In this document: in pieces, positions 36,535-46,272 of the stretch
How positions within the stretch are numbered: position 1 is the first letter of the stretch
Layout of the letters: every line of letters begins with the position of its first letter
NCBI RefSeq assembly: GCF_018388465.1
Contig: NZ_CP074404.1
Span: forward strand, 3,038,001-3,102,000
DNA: 64,000 nt
Direction of reading: 5' to 3'
Origin: Cellulomonas fengjieae
GTDB lineage: Bacteria > Actinomycetota > Actinomycetes > Actinomycetales > Cellulomonadaceae
Program-made: the position numbers and the translations under genes
Notes under the pieces: model-generated
Database searches by the model: none
Seen by the model: the letters and a program-made list of their open reading frames with translations, nothing else
What the model was told of the DNA's origin: nothing

Positions 36535-38765
36535 CGGACGCCACCGCCCTCGACCCGTCCCTGGCAGCGCACATCGCGGAGCACATCGCCCAGAGCGACC
36601 TCGTCGCGCCCGTCGAGGTCACGGTGCCGCTGCCGGCCGACCGTTTCCTCGACCGCGAGCTCTCCTGGCTCGCGTTCAACCAGCGCGTGCTGGAGCTGGC
36701 CGAGGACACCGACATGCCCCTGCTGGAGCGGGTCCGGTTCCTGGCCATCTTCGCGTCGAACCTCGACGAGTTCTTCATGGTGCGGGTGGCCGGGCTCAAG
36801 CGACGCATCGCCACCGGGATCGCCGTCACGGCCGCCTCCGGCCGGTCGCCGCGGCAGGTCCTCGAGGCCATCAGCGACGAGGCGCACCGGCTCATGGCCC
36901 GCCACGCCACGGTCTTCGCCGAGCAGGTGCAGCCCGCGCTCGCCCACGAGGGCATCACGCTCGTCCGCTGGGACGAGCTGGGCGAGAGCGAGCAGGACCG
37001 GCTGCGCAAGTTCTTCCGCCGGCAGATCTTCCCGGTGCTCACGCCGCTCGCCGTGGATCCGGCGCACCCCTTCCCGTACATCTCCGGGCTCTCGCTCAAC
37101 CTGGCGGTCGTGGTCACCAACCCCACCACCGGCAAGGAGCACTTCGCCCGCGTCAAGGTGCCACCGCTGCTGCCCCGGTTCATCGCCGTGGACGCGTCGG
37201 GCCGCCCGAGCGCTCCCGACATGCAGGCCGCGTCGCCCGACAAGGGGCCCATGTCCTTCGTGCCGGTCGAGGACGTGATCTCCGAGCACCTGGAGCAGCT
37301 CTTCCCCGGCATGGTCGTCCAGGAGCACCACACGTTCCGGGTGACCCGCAACGAGGACGTGGAGGTCGAGGAGGACGACGCCGAGAACCTCCTCAAGGCG
37401 ATGGAGAAGGAGCTGCTGCGCCGTCGTTTCGGTCCGCCGGTCCGCCTGGAGATCGCGGACGGCATCAGCCCGCGGATCCGCAGCCTGCTCATCCGCGAGC
37501 TCGACGTCGCAGAGGACGAGGTCTACCAGCTGCCGGCGCCGCTGGACGCGACCGGGCTCAACCTCATCGCGGACCTGGACCGGCCGTCCCTGCAGTTCCC
37601 GCGGTTCATCGCCTCGACGCCCCGCCAGCTGGCGGAGGTGGAGAGCGCGACGCCGGCCGACATGTTCGCCAAGATCCGCGAGCGGGACATCCTGCTGCAC
37701 CACCCGTACGACTCGTTCTCGACCTCGGTGCAGACGTTCCTGCAGCAGGCGGCGGCCGACCCTCAGGTGCTGGCCATCAAGCAGACGCTGTACCGCACGT
37801 CCGGCGACTCGCCCATCGTCGACGCGCTGATCGACGCCGCCGAGGCGGGCAAGCAGGTGCTGGCCCTCGTCGAGATCAAGGCGCGGTTCGACGAGCAGAA
37901 CAACATCTCCTGGGCACGCAAGCTCGAGCAGGCCGGTGTGCACGTCGTCTACGGCATCGTCGGCCTCAAGACGCACTGCAAGCTGTCGCTGGTGGTCCGC
38001 CAGGAGTCCGACGGGCTGCGCCGCTACTGCCACATCGGCACGGGCAACTACAACCCCAAGACCGCCCGGCTGTACACCGACCACGGGCTGCTCACCAGCG
38101 ACCCCGAGGTGGGGCAGGACCTCACGCGCCTGTTCAACCAGCTGTCGGGGTACGCCCCCAAGTCGCGCTTCCACCGGCTGCTCGTCGCCCCCCGCTCGGT
38201 GCGCACAGGGCTCATCGAGCGCATCGACCGCGAGGCGGACGCCGCCCGCACCGGCCAGCCGGCGTGGATCAAGATCAAGGTCAACTCGATGGTCGACGAG
38301 GCCACCATCGACGCGCTCTACCGCGCGTCGCGGGCCGGCGTCCCGATCGACATGGTGGTGCGGGGCATCTGCGCGCTGCGGCCCGGGGTGCCGGGCCTGT
38401 CCGAGACCATCCGGGTGCGCTCCATCCTCGGCAGGTTCCTCGAGCACTCACGCATCTTCGCCTTCGCCAACTCGACGCCGCCGAGCGACGCCGGCTTCGA
38501 GGGCCCCGAGGTCTACATCGGCTCCGCGGACCTCATGCACCGCAACCTCGACCGACGCGTCGAGGCGCTGGTCCGGATCGCCGACCCCGACCAGGTCAAG
38601 GAGCTCATCGAGCTGCTCGACGAGTCGACGGACGACGGCACGGCGTCGTGGCACCTCGACCAGGACGGGCTGTGGCACCGGCATCACGTCGGCCCCGACG
38701 GCCCCCTCGTCGACCTCCAGGCCACGCTGATCGCCCGGCAGCGTCGCCGGCCGGGCCCCCGGTGA
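36531..38765 (+). CDS. ppk1: Polyphosphate kinase 1
   Basis: A 744-residue PPK1. Domains run in the usual order: N ([19 protein letters not shown]), head, then two phospholipase-D-like catalytic domains with [46 protein letters not shown] with the autophosphorylated His, and [20 protein letters not shown]. It makes polyphosphate from ATP reversibly. It overlaps mshD upstream (ATGA) and mutT1 downstream (GTGA), and the phosphate genes pitA and DUF47 lie convergent next to the operon, supporting a phosphate-storage role. Confidence 0.96.
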   Translation: MTDATALDPSLAAHIAEHIAQSDLVAPVEVTVPLPADRFLDRELSWLAFNQRVLELAEDTDMPLLERVRFLAIFASNLDEFFMVRVAGLKRRIATGIAVTAASGRSPRQVLEAISDEAHRLMARHATVFAEQVQPALAHEGITLVRWDELGESEQDRLRKFFRRQIFPVLTPLAVDPAHPFPYISGLSLNLAVVVTNPTTGKEHFARVKVPPLLPRFIAVDASGRPSAPDMQAASPDKGPMSFVPVEDVISEHLEQLFPGMVVQEHHTFRVTRNEDVEVEEDDAENLLKAMEKELLRRRFGPPVRLEIADGISPRIRSLLIRELDVAEDEVYQLPAPLDATGLNLIADLDRPSLQFPRFIASTPRQLAEVESATPADMFAKIRERDILLHHPYDSFSTSVQTFLQQAAADPQVLAIKQTLYRTSGDSPIVDALIDAAEAGKQVLALVEIKARFDEQNNISWARKLEQAGVHVVYGIVGLKTHCKLSLVVRQESDGLRRYCHIGTGNYNPKTARLYTDHGLLTSDPEVGQDLTRLFNQLSGYAPKSRFHRLLVAPRSVRTGLIERIDREADAARTGQPAWIKIKVNSMVDEATIDALYRASRAGVPIDMVVRGICALRPGVPGLSETIRVRSILGRFLEHSRIFAFANSTPPSDAGFEGPEVYIGSADLMHRNLDRRVEALVRIADPDQVKELIELLDESTDDGTASWHLDQDGLWHRHHVGPDGPLVDLQATLIARQRRRPGPR

Positions 38766-39739
38766 CCCCTGCCCACGAACCGGTCGTCGTGGAGGCGGCC
38801 GGGGCCCTCGTGTGGCGCGTCCGGCTCGACCGGCTGCAGGTCGTGCTCGTGCACCGACCCCGCTACGACGACTGGTCCTGGCCCAAGGGCAAGGTCGACC
38901 CGGGCGAGACGATCCTCGCCGCGGCCACGCGCGAGGTGGCCGAGGAGACCGGTCACGACGTGGTGCTCGGCATACCCCTGCCCGGGCTGGAGTACGCGTT
39001 GTCCGACGGCCGGCGCAAACGTGTGCACTACTGGGCCGCCCAGGTGGCCGGCCGCCCCGACGCGGCCGCGCTGCGCGCTCGTCCGCCCGTCCCCCCGGCG
39101 TCGACGAAGGAGATCGACCGGCTCCGGTGGTTCGACGTCGGGACGGCCGCCAAGCGGCTGACCCGCGACGACGACCGCGGGCCCCTGGCCGAGCTGGTCG
39201 AGGCCTACGAGAAGGGCCGGCTGGACACGCGGGCGCTCCTGGTCGCCCGGCACGGCACCGCGCGCCGCCGCGCGGACTGGAAGGGCAGCGAGCTGGACCG
39301 CCCCCTGACGGCGCAGGGCGAGCGGCAGGCCCGGGCGCTCGTGTCGGTGCTGTCCACGTTCGGCGTCGCCCGCGTGGTCACGAGCGCCTGGGCGCGCTGC
39401 GTGAGCACGGTGGCGCCGTACGCGAACGCCGCCCAGATCACGCCCGAGGTCCTGCCGGTGCTGACCGAGGCGGAGCACTCCTCGTCACCCGCGCGGGTGG
39501 CCGCCGAGGTGCTGACGCTGCTCGAGCAGACGGGCGACGCGGTGCTGTGCACCCACCGGCCGGTGCTGCCCACCGTGGTCGACGTGCTCGCCCAGCACGC
39601 GCGGCGCCCGATCGCGGACGCACTGCCGTCGACGGACCCGTTCCTGCACCCTGCCCAGGTGCTGGTGGCGCACGTCGCTCAGACGGCGAAGGGCCCGCGC
39701 GTGGTGGCCGTCGAGACGCACCGCCCCGCAGAGAGCTGA
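38762..39739 (+). CDS. mutT1: NUDIX hydrolase fused to histidine phosphatase (MutT1)
   Basis: A 325-residue two-domain enzyme. The N-terminal NUDIX domain has the box [23 protein letters not shown] at about residues 43-65. The C-terminal domain is a phosphoglycerate-mutase-like phosphatase with [10 protein letters not shown] and a second conserved His in LCTHRPVLP. Mycobacterial MutT1 (Rv2985, next to ppk1) cleans 8-oxo-dGTP and diadenosine or nucleotide polyphosphates, the phosphatase domain removing the product phosphate. GTG start overlaps the ppk1 stop. The same gene order is known in mycobacteria. Confidence 0.93.
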   Translation: MTPAHEPVVVEAAGALVWRVRLDRLQVVLVHRPRYDDWSWPKGKVDPGETILAAATREVAEETGHDVVLGIPLPGLEYALSDGRRKRVHYWAAQVAGRPDAAALRARPPVPPASTKEIDRLRWFDVGTAAKRLTRDDDRGPLAELVEAYEKGRLDTRALLVARHGTARRRADWKGSELDRPLTAQGERQARALVSVLSTFGVARVVTSAWARCVSTVAPYANAAQITPEVLPVLTEAEHSSSPARVAAEVLTLLEQTGDAVLCTHRPVLPTVVDVLAQHARRPIADALPSTDPFLHPAQVLVAHVAQTAKGPRVVAVETHRPAES

Positions 39740-39777
39740 CGGTCGCGCAGAGGGCTGGCCGTCGCGCGGACCTGCAC

Positions 39778-40782
39778 CTAGGCGAGGATCGGGTTGAGGA
39801 TCCAGTAGACGCAGGCCGCCACCAGGGCGGCCATCGGGATCGTCAGCACCCACGCCACACCGATGTTCCCGGCGACGCCCCAGCGCACCGCGGACAGGCG
39901 CTTGGTGGCGCCCACGCCCATGATCGCGGACGTGATGGTGTGCGTGGTCGAGATGGGCGCGTGCAGCAGGTACGCGCTGGCGTAGAGCACCGACGCGGCG
40001 ACCGACTCGGCGACGAAGCCGCGGGCCGGGTCGAGCTCGATGATCTTGCGCCCGAGCGTGCGCATGATGCGCCAGCCGCCCGCGTACGTGCCGGCCGAGA
40101 TCGCGCCGGCCGCGGCGAGCTTGACCCACAGCGGGATGCCGTCGCCCTGCGTGTAGAAGCCGCCCGCGACGAGGGCGAGCATGATGACGCCCATCGTCTT
40201 CTGCGCGTCCTGCAGGCCGTGGCCGAGCGCCATCGCGGCCGCGGAGGCGGTCTGCGCGAGGCGGAAGCGCCGCATGGTCCGCGCGGGGGCGCTGTTACGG
40301 ACCAGCCAGAGCACGCCGACCATCAGGGCGAACGCGAGCGAGAACCCGACGAGGGGCGACAGGATCATCGGGATGACGACCTTGTCCAGGATCGCGTCCC
40401 AGTGCACGGTGACGCCGGAGGCGATGCCGACACCGGTCAGGCCGCCGATGAGTGCGTGCGTCGAGGACGAGGGCAGGCCGAGCCACCAGGTGATCAGGTT
40501 CCACGTGATTGCCCCGATCAACCCGGAGAGCACGATGACCAGGGCCTCCTGGGAGCCCACCGACCCGATGCTGACGATGTCCTCGGCGATGGTGGTCGCC
40601 ACCTGGGTGCCCAGCAGGGCGCCGACCAGGTTGAAGACCGCCGCCATGATGAGCGCGGCACGGGGCGTCAGCGCGCGGGTCGAGACCGAGGTCGCGATCG
40701 CGTTGGCCGCGTCGTGGAAACCGTTGGTGTAGTCGAACCCGAGCGCGAAGGCGACGACGATGATGACGAGCGCGAGTTCCAC
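39778..40782 (-). CDS. pitA: Low-affinity inorganic phosphate transporter (PiT family)
   Basis: A 334-residue membrane protein with ten hydrophobic segments and the two inverted PiT signatures: GFDYTNGFHDAANAIATSVSTRAL at the N-terminus and LLHAPISTTHTITSAIMGVG near the C-terminus. It takes up metal-phosphate with protons. GTG start at 40782 with AGGAG before it, 5 bases after the stop of the DUF47 gene, so both form one operon, which is the classic PitA-DUF47 pairing. Confidence 0.94.
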   Translation of the reverse strand: MELALVIIVVAFALGFDYTNGFHDAANAIATSVSTRALTPRAALIMAAVFNLVGALLGTQVATTIAEDIVSIGSVGSQEALVIVLSGLIGAITWNLITWWLGLPSSSTHALIGGLTGVGIASGVTVHWDAILDKVVIPMILSPLVGFSLAFALMVGVLWLVRNSAPARTMRRFRLAQTASAAAMALGHGLQDAQKTMGVIMLALVAGGFYTQGDGIPLWVKLAAAGAISAGTYAGGWRIMRTLGRKIIELDPARGFVAESVAASVLYASAYLLHAPISTTHTITSAIMGVGATKRLSAVRWGVAGNIGVAWVLTIPMAALVAACVYWILNPILA

Positions 40783-40787
40783 CGCGC

Positions 40788-41408
40788 TCAGGACTCCTTG
40801 AGCGCGATGGTCTCGACGGTGTTCGCCACCTTCTCGAAGGCGTCAGCGGCATCCTCGAGCTTCTCGACGATCTCCTTGACCTTCATCAGCTGGATCGGGT
40901 CGGTGACCTCGTCGAACAGCTGCGCCAAGAGCTTGCGGTGGATCTTGTCGGCCTGGTTCTCCAGGCGGTTGATCTCGACCCAGTACTCGGACAGCGAGTC
41001 CATGGAGCGCAGCCGCGGCATGGCCTCGGCGGTCAGCTCGGCGGCGCGCTGCAGCACCTGGACCTGGTCCGACACCCGCGGCGGGAGCGCGTCGACCTTG
41101 TACAGGACGATGAGGTCCGCGGCCTCCTCCATGAAGTCCATGCAGTCGTCCAGGCCCGAGGCCAGCGTGTAGATGTCGTCCCGGTCGAACGGGGTGACGA
41201 ACGTCTGGTTGAGGCGCCGCATGATCGAGTGCGTCGCGTCGTCGGCGGCGTGCTCGGCGTCGGCGATCCGCTTGCCGATCTCCTTGCGGGTGGAGCGGTC
41301 GGCCCCGAGCATCTCGCCGAGCAGGTTCGCGCCGGTGACGAGATGGATCGCCTGAGCGGCGAAGAGGTCGAAGAACGTGGTGTCGCGCGGGGTGAGGCGC
41401 AGGCGCAC
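40788..41408 (-). CDS. DUF47 / PhoU-like phosphate transport regulator
   Basis: A 206-residue all-helical protein of the DUF47 (TIGR00153-like) family: DTTFFDLFAAQAIHLVTGANLL, DAEHAADDATHSIMRRLNQTFVTPFDRDDI, LDDCMDFMEEAADLIVLYKV and VEINRLENQADKIHRKLL. The EADxxxH/D clusters bind metals as in PhoU. It is thought to modulate the partner PiT transporter. GTG start at 41408. First gene of the DUF47-pitA operon. Confidence 0.92.
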   Translation of the reverse strand: MRLRLTPRDTTFFDLFAAQAIHLVTGANLLGEMLGADRSTRKEIGKRIADAEHAADDATHSIMRRLNQTFVTPFDRDDIYTLASGLDDCMDFMEEAADLIVLYKVDALPPRVSDQVQVLQRAAELTAEAMPRLRSMDSLSEYWVEINRLENQADKIHRKLLAQLFDEVTDPIQLMKVKEIVEKLEDAADAFEKVANTVETIALKES

Positions 41409-41718
41409 AGCGGGCTCCGGAGAAGGGGGGGAAGGGCGGGATCAGGCTAGGACACCGTCGGTCGAATGCCTAACGCGTGGAGTCGCGCCGACGCCACCAT
41501 GGTGCCACCCCGGTGAACGACGCCGGACCGCGGAGCGCCTCTCGGCGCGGGGCCGCTCGAAGCGGCTTGAGATGGAGCCCGGGGCTACCGCGGCCCGACG
41601 TCGCCGCTCATCGTACGCCGCCCGCACGCACGGACGCAGCCACCACCATCGTGCGGCGTGAGCACGTTCCCCCGACGTGCGCGTTCACCGCGCAGGGCCC
41701 GGGTGGGCGTGGGCGACG
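41409..41718. other. Gene-free stretch upstream of DUF47-pitA
   Basis: No convincing coding sequence is seen in these 310 bases. On the minus strand TAGCCT (about 41450) could be a -10 for the DUF47-pitA operon, with only a weak -35. The rest has no inverted repeat, tRNA or recognised motif that I can support. Confidence 0.5.
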
Positions 41719-42363
41719 TCACTCCAGGCGACCGGCCCGCCACAGGGCCGCGGCGTGCTCCAGCTCCTCCGCAGTGCGCACGAGCGACGACGCCGCCCGG
41801 GTCAGCTTGACGGCGCCACCGGGGTCGGCGTCGTCCAGGTGGTCCGCGTCGAAGGCGGCACCCACGGCGAGCACCCGGCTGAACGCCGCCGCACGCTCGA
41901 GGGCGACGTCCAGGTCCCCCGTGTAGACCCCCGACAGGACCGCGTCGGCCACCGCCAGGACGTCCGCCGGTCCGGGTGCGTCCGCGACGCCCGCGACGAC
42001 GTCGTGCACGGGGGCGGCGGCGACGCCGAGCCGGTACCGGTCGGCCACGGTCGTCGGGTCGCGCCGCACCCACTCGCGCAGCACGTACAGCCGCCACAGC
42101 GCCCCGGGGAGGCTGTCGGCCGGGCTCTCCGACCACAGCGCCGCGACGACGTCGAGGCCCTCGCGCTCGACCAGGGACACCAGTCGGGCCACGACCTCCG
42201 GGTCCGTGTTCGCCCTCCCCTGGTGCACCAGGGCGGCTGCGGTCGTGTGCGCGGCCTCGTTGCGCATCGCCGGGTCGTAGCCGCCCGGGATCTCGTCCGC
42301 CTGCGCGGGATCCATCATGGCGGGCCGCCGCGGCCTCCTCGGCTCGCTGCCTCTCGCGTCCAT
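41719..42363 (-). CDS. Conserved hypothetical protein
   Basis: A 214-residue, mostly helical soluble protein with no recognised domain. It is rich in Ala and acidic residues, with phrases AHTTAAALVHQGRANTDPEVVARLVSLVEREGLDVVAALWS and SLPGALWRLYVLREWVRRDP, and ends RTAEELEHAAALWRAGRLE. No cysteines, signal peptide or membrane helix. The start could be ATG 42363 or ATG 42318; neither has a good ribosome-binding site. It is divergent from the sugar porter with about 106 bases between. Function unknown. Confidence 0.75.
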   Translation of the reverse strand: MDARGSEPRRPRRPAMMDPAQADEIPGGYDPAMRNEAAHTTAAALVHQGRANTDPEVVARLVSLVEREGLDVVAALWSESPADSLPGALWRLYVLREWVRRDPTTVADRYRLGVAAAPVHDVVAGVADAPGPADVLAVADAVLSGVYTGDLDVALERAAAFSRVLAVGAAFDADHLDDADPGGAVKLTRAASSLVRTAEELEHAAALWRAGRLE

Positions 42364-42469
42364 CGGACGATCGTGCCAGGGACGTCTCCGACATGCGCGG
42401 TCACCCGGTCGGGGCCAAGGTGGGATGACCGCCCCGGGAACGGCCCGGGGCCCCACGGAGGTGCAGGCC

Positions 42470-43957
42470 ATGTCCCACGCGTCAGGGTCGCCGCAGGGGG
42501 CGACGGGAGGGTCGGCCGCCCCGCCGAGCCCGTACAAGAACAAGGCGATCGGCCTCGCGGTCGCCGCCGCCGTCGGTGGCTTCCTGTTCGGGTTCGACAG
42601 CTCGGTCATCAACGGCGCCGTCGACGCCGTCCAGGGCAACTTCGACATCGGCGCCACGCTGACCGGCTTCGTCGTCGCCGTCGCCCTGCTCGGGTGCGCC
42701 TTCGGTGCGTGGCTGGGCGGCAAGCTCGCGGACCGCTGGGGCCGCACCCGGGTGATGTTCCTCGGCTCGGTCCTCTTCTTCGTCTCCTCCATCCTGTCGG
42801 GTCTCGCGTTCAGCGCCTGGGACCTGGCGCTGTGGCGGGTGCTCGCCGGCGTGGGCATCGGCATCGCGTCGGTCATCGCACCCGCGTACATCGCGGAGAT
42901 CGCGCCCGCGGCGATGCGTGGGCGGCTGGGGTCGCTCCAGCAGCTCGCGATCACGCTCGGTATCTTCGCGGCGCTCCTGTCGGACCAGATCCTGGCGACG
43001 GTCGCGGGTGGTGCGGCCCAGGAGCTGTGGCTCGGGCTCGAGGCCTGGCGGTGGATGTTCATCGTCGCCGTGGTGCCCGCCGCCGTGTACGGCATCCTCG
43101 CGCTGCGCATCCCGGAGTCGCCCCGCTACCTCATCGCCGCGGGCAAGCGCGAGGCCGCGAAGAAGGTCCTGGCCACGACGCTCCCCCAGGGGGATGACGT
43201 CGAGGCGTACATCGTGCAGATCGAGCGGACGATCGAGACCGACAAGAAGCTCGAGTCGCAGGCGAGCCTCAAGGGTCCGCGGTTCGGCCTGCTCCCGGTG
43301 GTGTGGATCGGGATCCTGCTGTCCGTCTTCCAGCAGTTCGTCGGGATCAACGTGATCTTCTACTACTCGACGACGCTGTGGCAGGCCGTCGGGTTCGAGG
43401 AGAGCCAGTCGTTCATGGTCTCCACCATCACGTCCGTCACCAACGTGCTGGTGACGTTCATCGCGATCGCCCTGATCGACAAGGTCGGGCGCCGGCCGCT
43501 GCTGCTCACCGGTTCCGCGGGCATGGCGGTCACGCTCGGCATCATGGCCGTCGCGTTCACGCAGTCGTCTGGCACAGGTGAGGACCTGCGGCTCGACGGG
43601 TCGTGGGGCGTGATCGCCCTGGTCGCGGCCAACCTGTTCGTCGTGTTCTTCGGCGCCACGTGGGGTCCGCTGGTCTGGGTGCTGCTGGGTGAGATGTTCC
43701 CCAACCGCATCCGCGCGGCGGCCCTCGGTGTGGCCGCGGCCGCGCAGTGGATCGCGAACTTCCTCATCACGATCTCGTTCCCGCCCATGCTCGAGGCGTT
43801 CGGCGCGTCCATCCCGTACCTGATGTACGCGATCTTCGCCGCACTCTCCTTCTTCTTCACGCTCTGGAAGGTTCCCGAGACCCGGGGCGTCGAGCTCGAG
43901 GACATGGAGGGTGTCAAGGTGGACCGCCACCGACGCGGCACCGCCGACGCCACCTGA
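42470..43957 (+). CDS. Sugar porter family MFS transporter
   Basis: A 495-residue protein with 12 membrane helices and all sugar-porter signatures: GGFLFGFDSSVINGA in helix 1, GGKLADRWGRTRVM between helices 2 and 3, IPESPRYLI after helix 6, QQFVGINVIFYYSTTLW in helix 7, DKVGRRPLLLTG and PETRGVELEDME at the end. It imports a hexose or pentose with protons. ATG at 42470 follows GGAGGTGCAGGCC; a longer start at 42425 is less likely. Followed by a strong terminator. Confidence 0.92.
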   Translation: MSHASGSPQGATGGSAAPPSPYKNKAIGLAVAAAVGGFLFGFDSSVINGAVDAVQGNFDIGATLTGFVVAVALLGCAFGAWLGGKLADRWGRTRVMFLGSVLFFVSSILSGLAFSAWDLALWRVLAGVGIGIASVIAPAYIAEIAPAAMRGRLGSLQQLAITLGIFAALLSDQILATVAGGAAQELWLGLEAWRWMFIVAVVPAAVYGILALRIPESPRYLIAAGKREAAKKVLATTLPQGDDVEAYIVQIERTIETDKKLESQASLKGPRFGLLPVVWIGILLSVFQQFVGINVIFYYSTTLWQAVGFEESQSFMVSTITSVTNVLVTFIAIALIDKVGRRPLLLTGSAGMAVTLGIMAVAFTQSSGTGEDLRLDGSWGVIALVAANLFVVFFGATWGPLVWVLLGEMFPNRIRAAALGVAAAAQWIANFLITISFPPMLEAFGASIPYLMYAIFAALSFFFTLWKVPETRGVELEDMEGVKVDRHRRGTADAT

Positions 43958-43970
43958 CACGACCCTCCGT

Positions 43971-44002
43971 ACGCGGCCGGGCACCCACGTGCCCGGCCGC
44001 GT
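43971..44002 (+). terminator. Sugar porter terminator
   Basis: ACGCGGCCGGGCAC (43971-43984) and its exact complement GTGCCCGGCCGCGT (43989-44002) form a perfect 14-base-pair stem with a CCAC loop, 13 bases after the stop codon. Confidence 0.8.
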
Positions 44003-44032
44003 CGCTGTCCCGGGAACAATCCAGGACGTAAG

Positions 44033-44064
44033 TTGCTTGCAGCAAGCACAGACTTTATGCTTGC
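44033..44064 (+). promoter_or_regulatory. Promoter and MarR operator of the MarR-MFS operon
   Basis: TTGCTT (44033-44038) and TATGCT (44056-44061), 17 bases apart, form a good sigma-70 promoter in an AT-rich island. TGCTTGC-A-GCAAGCA (44034-44048) is a perfect palindrome over the -35, and a second TGCTTGC half-site (44058-44064) overlaps the -10. This is the layout of MarR autorepression. The MarR start lies 20 bases after the predicted start of transcription. Confidence 0.75.
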
Positions 44065-44087
44065 ACTCGGCAACAAAAGGAGTCCCC

Positions 44088-44555
44088 ATGTCGTCCGAGG
44101 CACCCGCCCTCGCCCTGCTGCGCGCCGTCGAGGAGTTCAGCCGCACGCTGCGCGAGACCTCCGGTGTCGTGGCCCGTGACGTCGGGCGCTCGCGGGGTGC
44201 CGTCTCGATCGTCCGCATCCTCGAGCGCCACGGATCGCTCCAGGTGAGCGACATCGCGCACGCCCTGCGCGTCGACATCTCCGTGGCCAGCCGTCAGGTC
44301 AGCCAGCTGGTCGATGACGGGCTGGTCGAGCGTGCGGTCGACGACGCGGACCGGCGAGCCCGCTCCATCCGGCTCTCCCCCGCGGGCCGTGACCTGGCGC
44401 TCGAGATCGCCGCGGCGTACGCCCGGCGCGCCACCGAGGTGTTCGCCGACTGGTCGGCCGACGACCTGCTCCACGCGACCGCGACGCTGCAGCGGATCTC
44501 CGCGACCGTCGCCCCGCTGGCACCCGCCGCCACCGACGTGCTCACCCCCGCCTGA
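44088..44555 (+). CDS. MarR family transcriptional regulator
   Basis: A 155-residue regulator with a MarR winged helix: GAVSIVRILERHGSLQVSDIAHALRVDISVASRQVSQLVDDGLVERAVDDADRRA, the recognition helix being the DISVASRQVSQL part and the wing following it. AAAAGGAG precedes the ATG. It most likely represses itself and the MFS exporter 70 bases downstream through the TGCTTGC palindrome, and releases DNA on binding a drug-like ligand. No cysteine for redox sensing. Confidence 0.9.
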   Translation: MSSEAPALALLRAVEEFSRTLRETSGVVARDVGRSRGAVSIVRILERHGSLQVSDIAHALRVDISVASRQVSQLVDDGLVERAVDDADRRARSIRLSPAGRDLALEIAAAYARRATEVFADWSADDLLHATATLQRISATVAPLAPAATDVLTPA

Positions 44556-44625
44556 CCAGAACCTGAACCTGCCCGACCTGCCGACGACGCCGGGTCTCCC
44601 CCGCCAGCACCACGAGAGCGAGACC

Positions 44626-46272
44626 ATGTCCACGCCAGTTCCCACCAGCACCGCCGAGCCCAGGACGGGCATGACCCACCGCGAGGTCCTCGAGGCCCTC
44701 TCGGGCATCCTGCTCGGGATGTTCGTCTCGATCCTCGCGACGAGCGTCGTGTCGTCGTCGCTGCCGCGCATCATCGCCGACCTCGGCGGCACGCAGTCCG
44801 CCTTCACCTGGGTCGTCACGGCGACCCTGCTCACCACCACCATCTCGACACCGATCTGGGGCAAGCTCTCCGACCTCGTCGACCGCAAGCTGCTCATCCA
44901 GCTCGCGCTCGCCATCTCCGTGGTCTCCTCCGCGCTGGCCGGTCTGGCGCACGACAGCGGCATGCTCATCGGCATGCGCGCCCTGCAGGGCATCGGCGCC
45001 GGCGGTCTGACCGCGCTCGGCACGGTCCTCATCGCCGACATCATCAGCCCGCGCGAGCGCGGCAAGTACATGGGCCTCATGGGGGCCGTCATGGGCGTCG
45101 CCATGGTCGGCGGCCCGCTGCTCGGCGGGGTCATCACTGACAGCGTGGGCTGGCGGTGGAACTTCTTCGTCGGGCTGCCGATCGCGGTGGCGGCGATCAT
45201 CGTCCTGCAGCGCACGCTGCGCCTGCCCGCCCGGAAGTCGCGCAAGGTGAAGATCGACTACGCGGGCGCCACGCTGCTCTCCGTCGGGATCGCGACCCTG
45301 CTGCTGTGGATCACGTTCGCCGGCACCTCGTTCCCGTGGGCGTCCTGGCAGACGGCCGCCATGGTCGGTGGCTCGGCCCTGGCCCTGGCCGTCGCGGTCT
45401 GGGTCGAGAGCCGCGCGAGCGAGCCGATGATCCCCCTGCACCTGTTCAAGAACCGCACGCTGGTGCTCTCGGTCGTCGCGAGCATCGCCGTCGGCATCGC
45501 GCTGTTCGGCACCTCGGTGTTCCTCAGCCAGTACATGCAGCTGGCGCGCGGCAAGACGCCGACGGAGTCCGGGCTGCTGACGATCCCGCAGATCGTGGGC
45601 ATGCTGGTGGCCTCGACCGTCTCCGGACGCATCATCAGCCGCACCGGCAAGTACCGCCGGTTCATGATAGTCGGTGCCGTCCTGCTCACCGCGGGACTGG
45701 GCCTCATGGGCACCATCCACTTCGACACCTCGTTCCTCCTGATCTCCCTCTACATGGTGATCATCGGCTCGGGCGTCGGGATGCTCATGCAGAACCTCGT
45801 GCTCGCCGTGCAGAACACGCTGGACGTGCGGGAGGTGGGGTCCGGGACGTCCACCGTCGCGTTCTTCCGCACCCTGGGCGGTGCGCTCGGGGTGTCGGCG
45901 CTCGGCGTCGTCCTCTCGCACCAGGTCACCGACCTGGTGGCGCGCGGCCTCGGCTCGCTGGGCATCGACCCGTCCGTGGTCGGCGCCAGCGGGGCGATCC
46001 CCGACCTGGCGACGCTCCCCCCGGAGGTGCGGGTCGTCGTCGAGCAGGCCTTCGGCAACACCGTCGCGGACCTCTTCCTGCTCGCCGCGCCGGTCGCGCT
46101 CATCTCGCTGATCGCCGTGCTGTTCCTCAAGGAGGTGCCGCTCGGCACCCGCTCGGGGATCGAGCAGCTGCTGGAGCGCGAGGCCGAGATGCTCGCCCCC
46201 GCAACCGCCGACGACTCCAACGCGGCGGACGCTGCGGACGCGCCCGTCAGTGAGCGGGGTGCGCGAGGGTGA
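44626..46272 (+). CDS. MFS multidrug exporter, DHA2 family (14 helices)
   Basis: A 548-residue protein with 14 hydrophobic segments. Motif A is GKLSDLVDRKLLI, motif C is GAVMGVAMVGGPLLGGVITD, and the N-terminus (SGILLGMFVSILATSVVSSSLPRIIADLGG) is typical of EmrB/QacA-type drug:proton antiporters. C-terminal 50 residues are polar. It is co-transcribed with the MarR gene and its 3' end overlaps the second, convergent MarR gene by 26 bases. Substrate unknown. Confidence 0.9.
   Translation: MSTPVPTSTAEPRTGMTHREVLEALSGILLGMFVSILATSVVSSSLPRIIADLGGTQSAFTWVVTATLLTTTISTPIWGKLSDLVDRKLLIQLALAISVVSSALAGLAHDSGMLIGMRALQGIGAGGLTALGTVLIADIISPRERGKYMGLMGAVMGVAMVGGPLLGGVITDSVGWRWNFFVGLPIAVAAIIVLQRTLRLPARKSRKVKIDYAGATLLSVGIATLLLWITFAGTSFPWASWQTAAMVGGSALALAVAVWVESRASEPMIPLHLFKNRTLVLSVVASIAVGIALFGTSVFLSQYMQLARGKTPTESGLLTIPQIVGMLVASTVSGRIISRTGKYRRFMIVGAVLLTAGLGLMGTIHFDTSFLLISLYMVIIGSGVGMLMQNLVLAVQNTLDVREVGSGTSTVAFFRTLGGALGVSALGVVLSHQVTDLVARGLGSLGIDPSVVGASGAIPDLATLPPEVRVVVEQAFGNTVADLFLLAAPVALISLIAVLFLKEVPLGTRSGIEQLLEREAEMLAPATADDSNAADAADAPVSERGARG

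Noticed and set aside
41409..41480. PhoP box before the DUF47-pitA operon
   Set aside because: No repeated GTTCACC-type units could be found.
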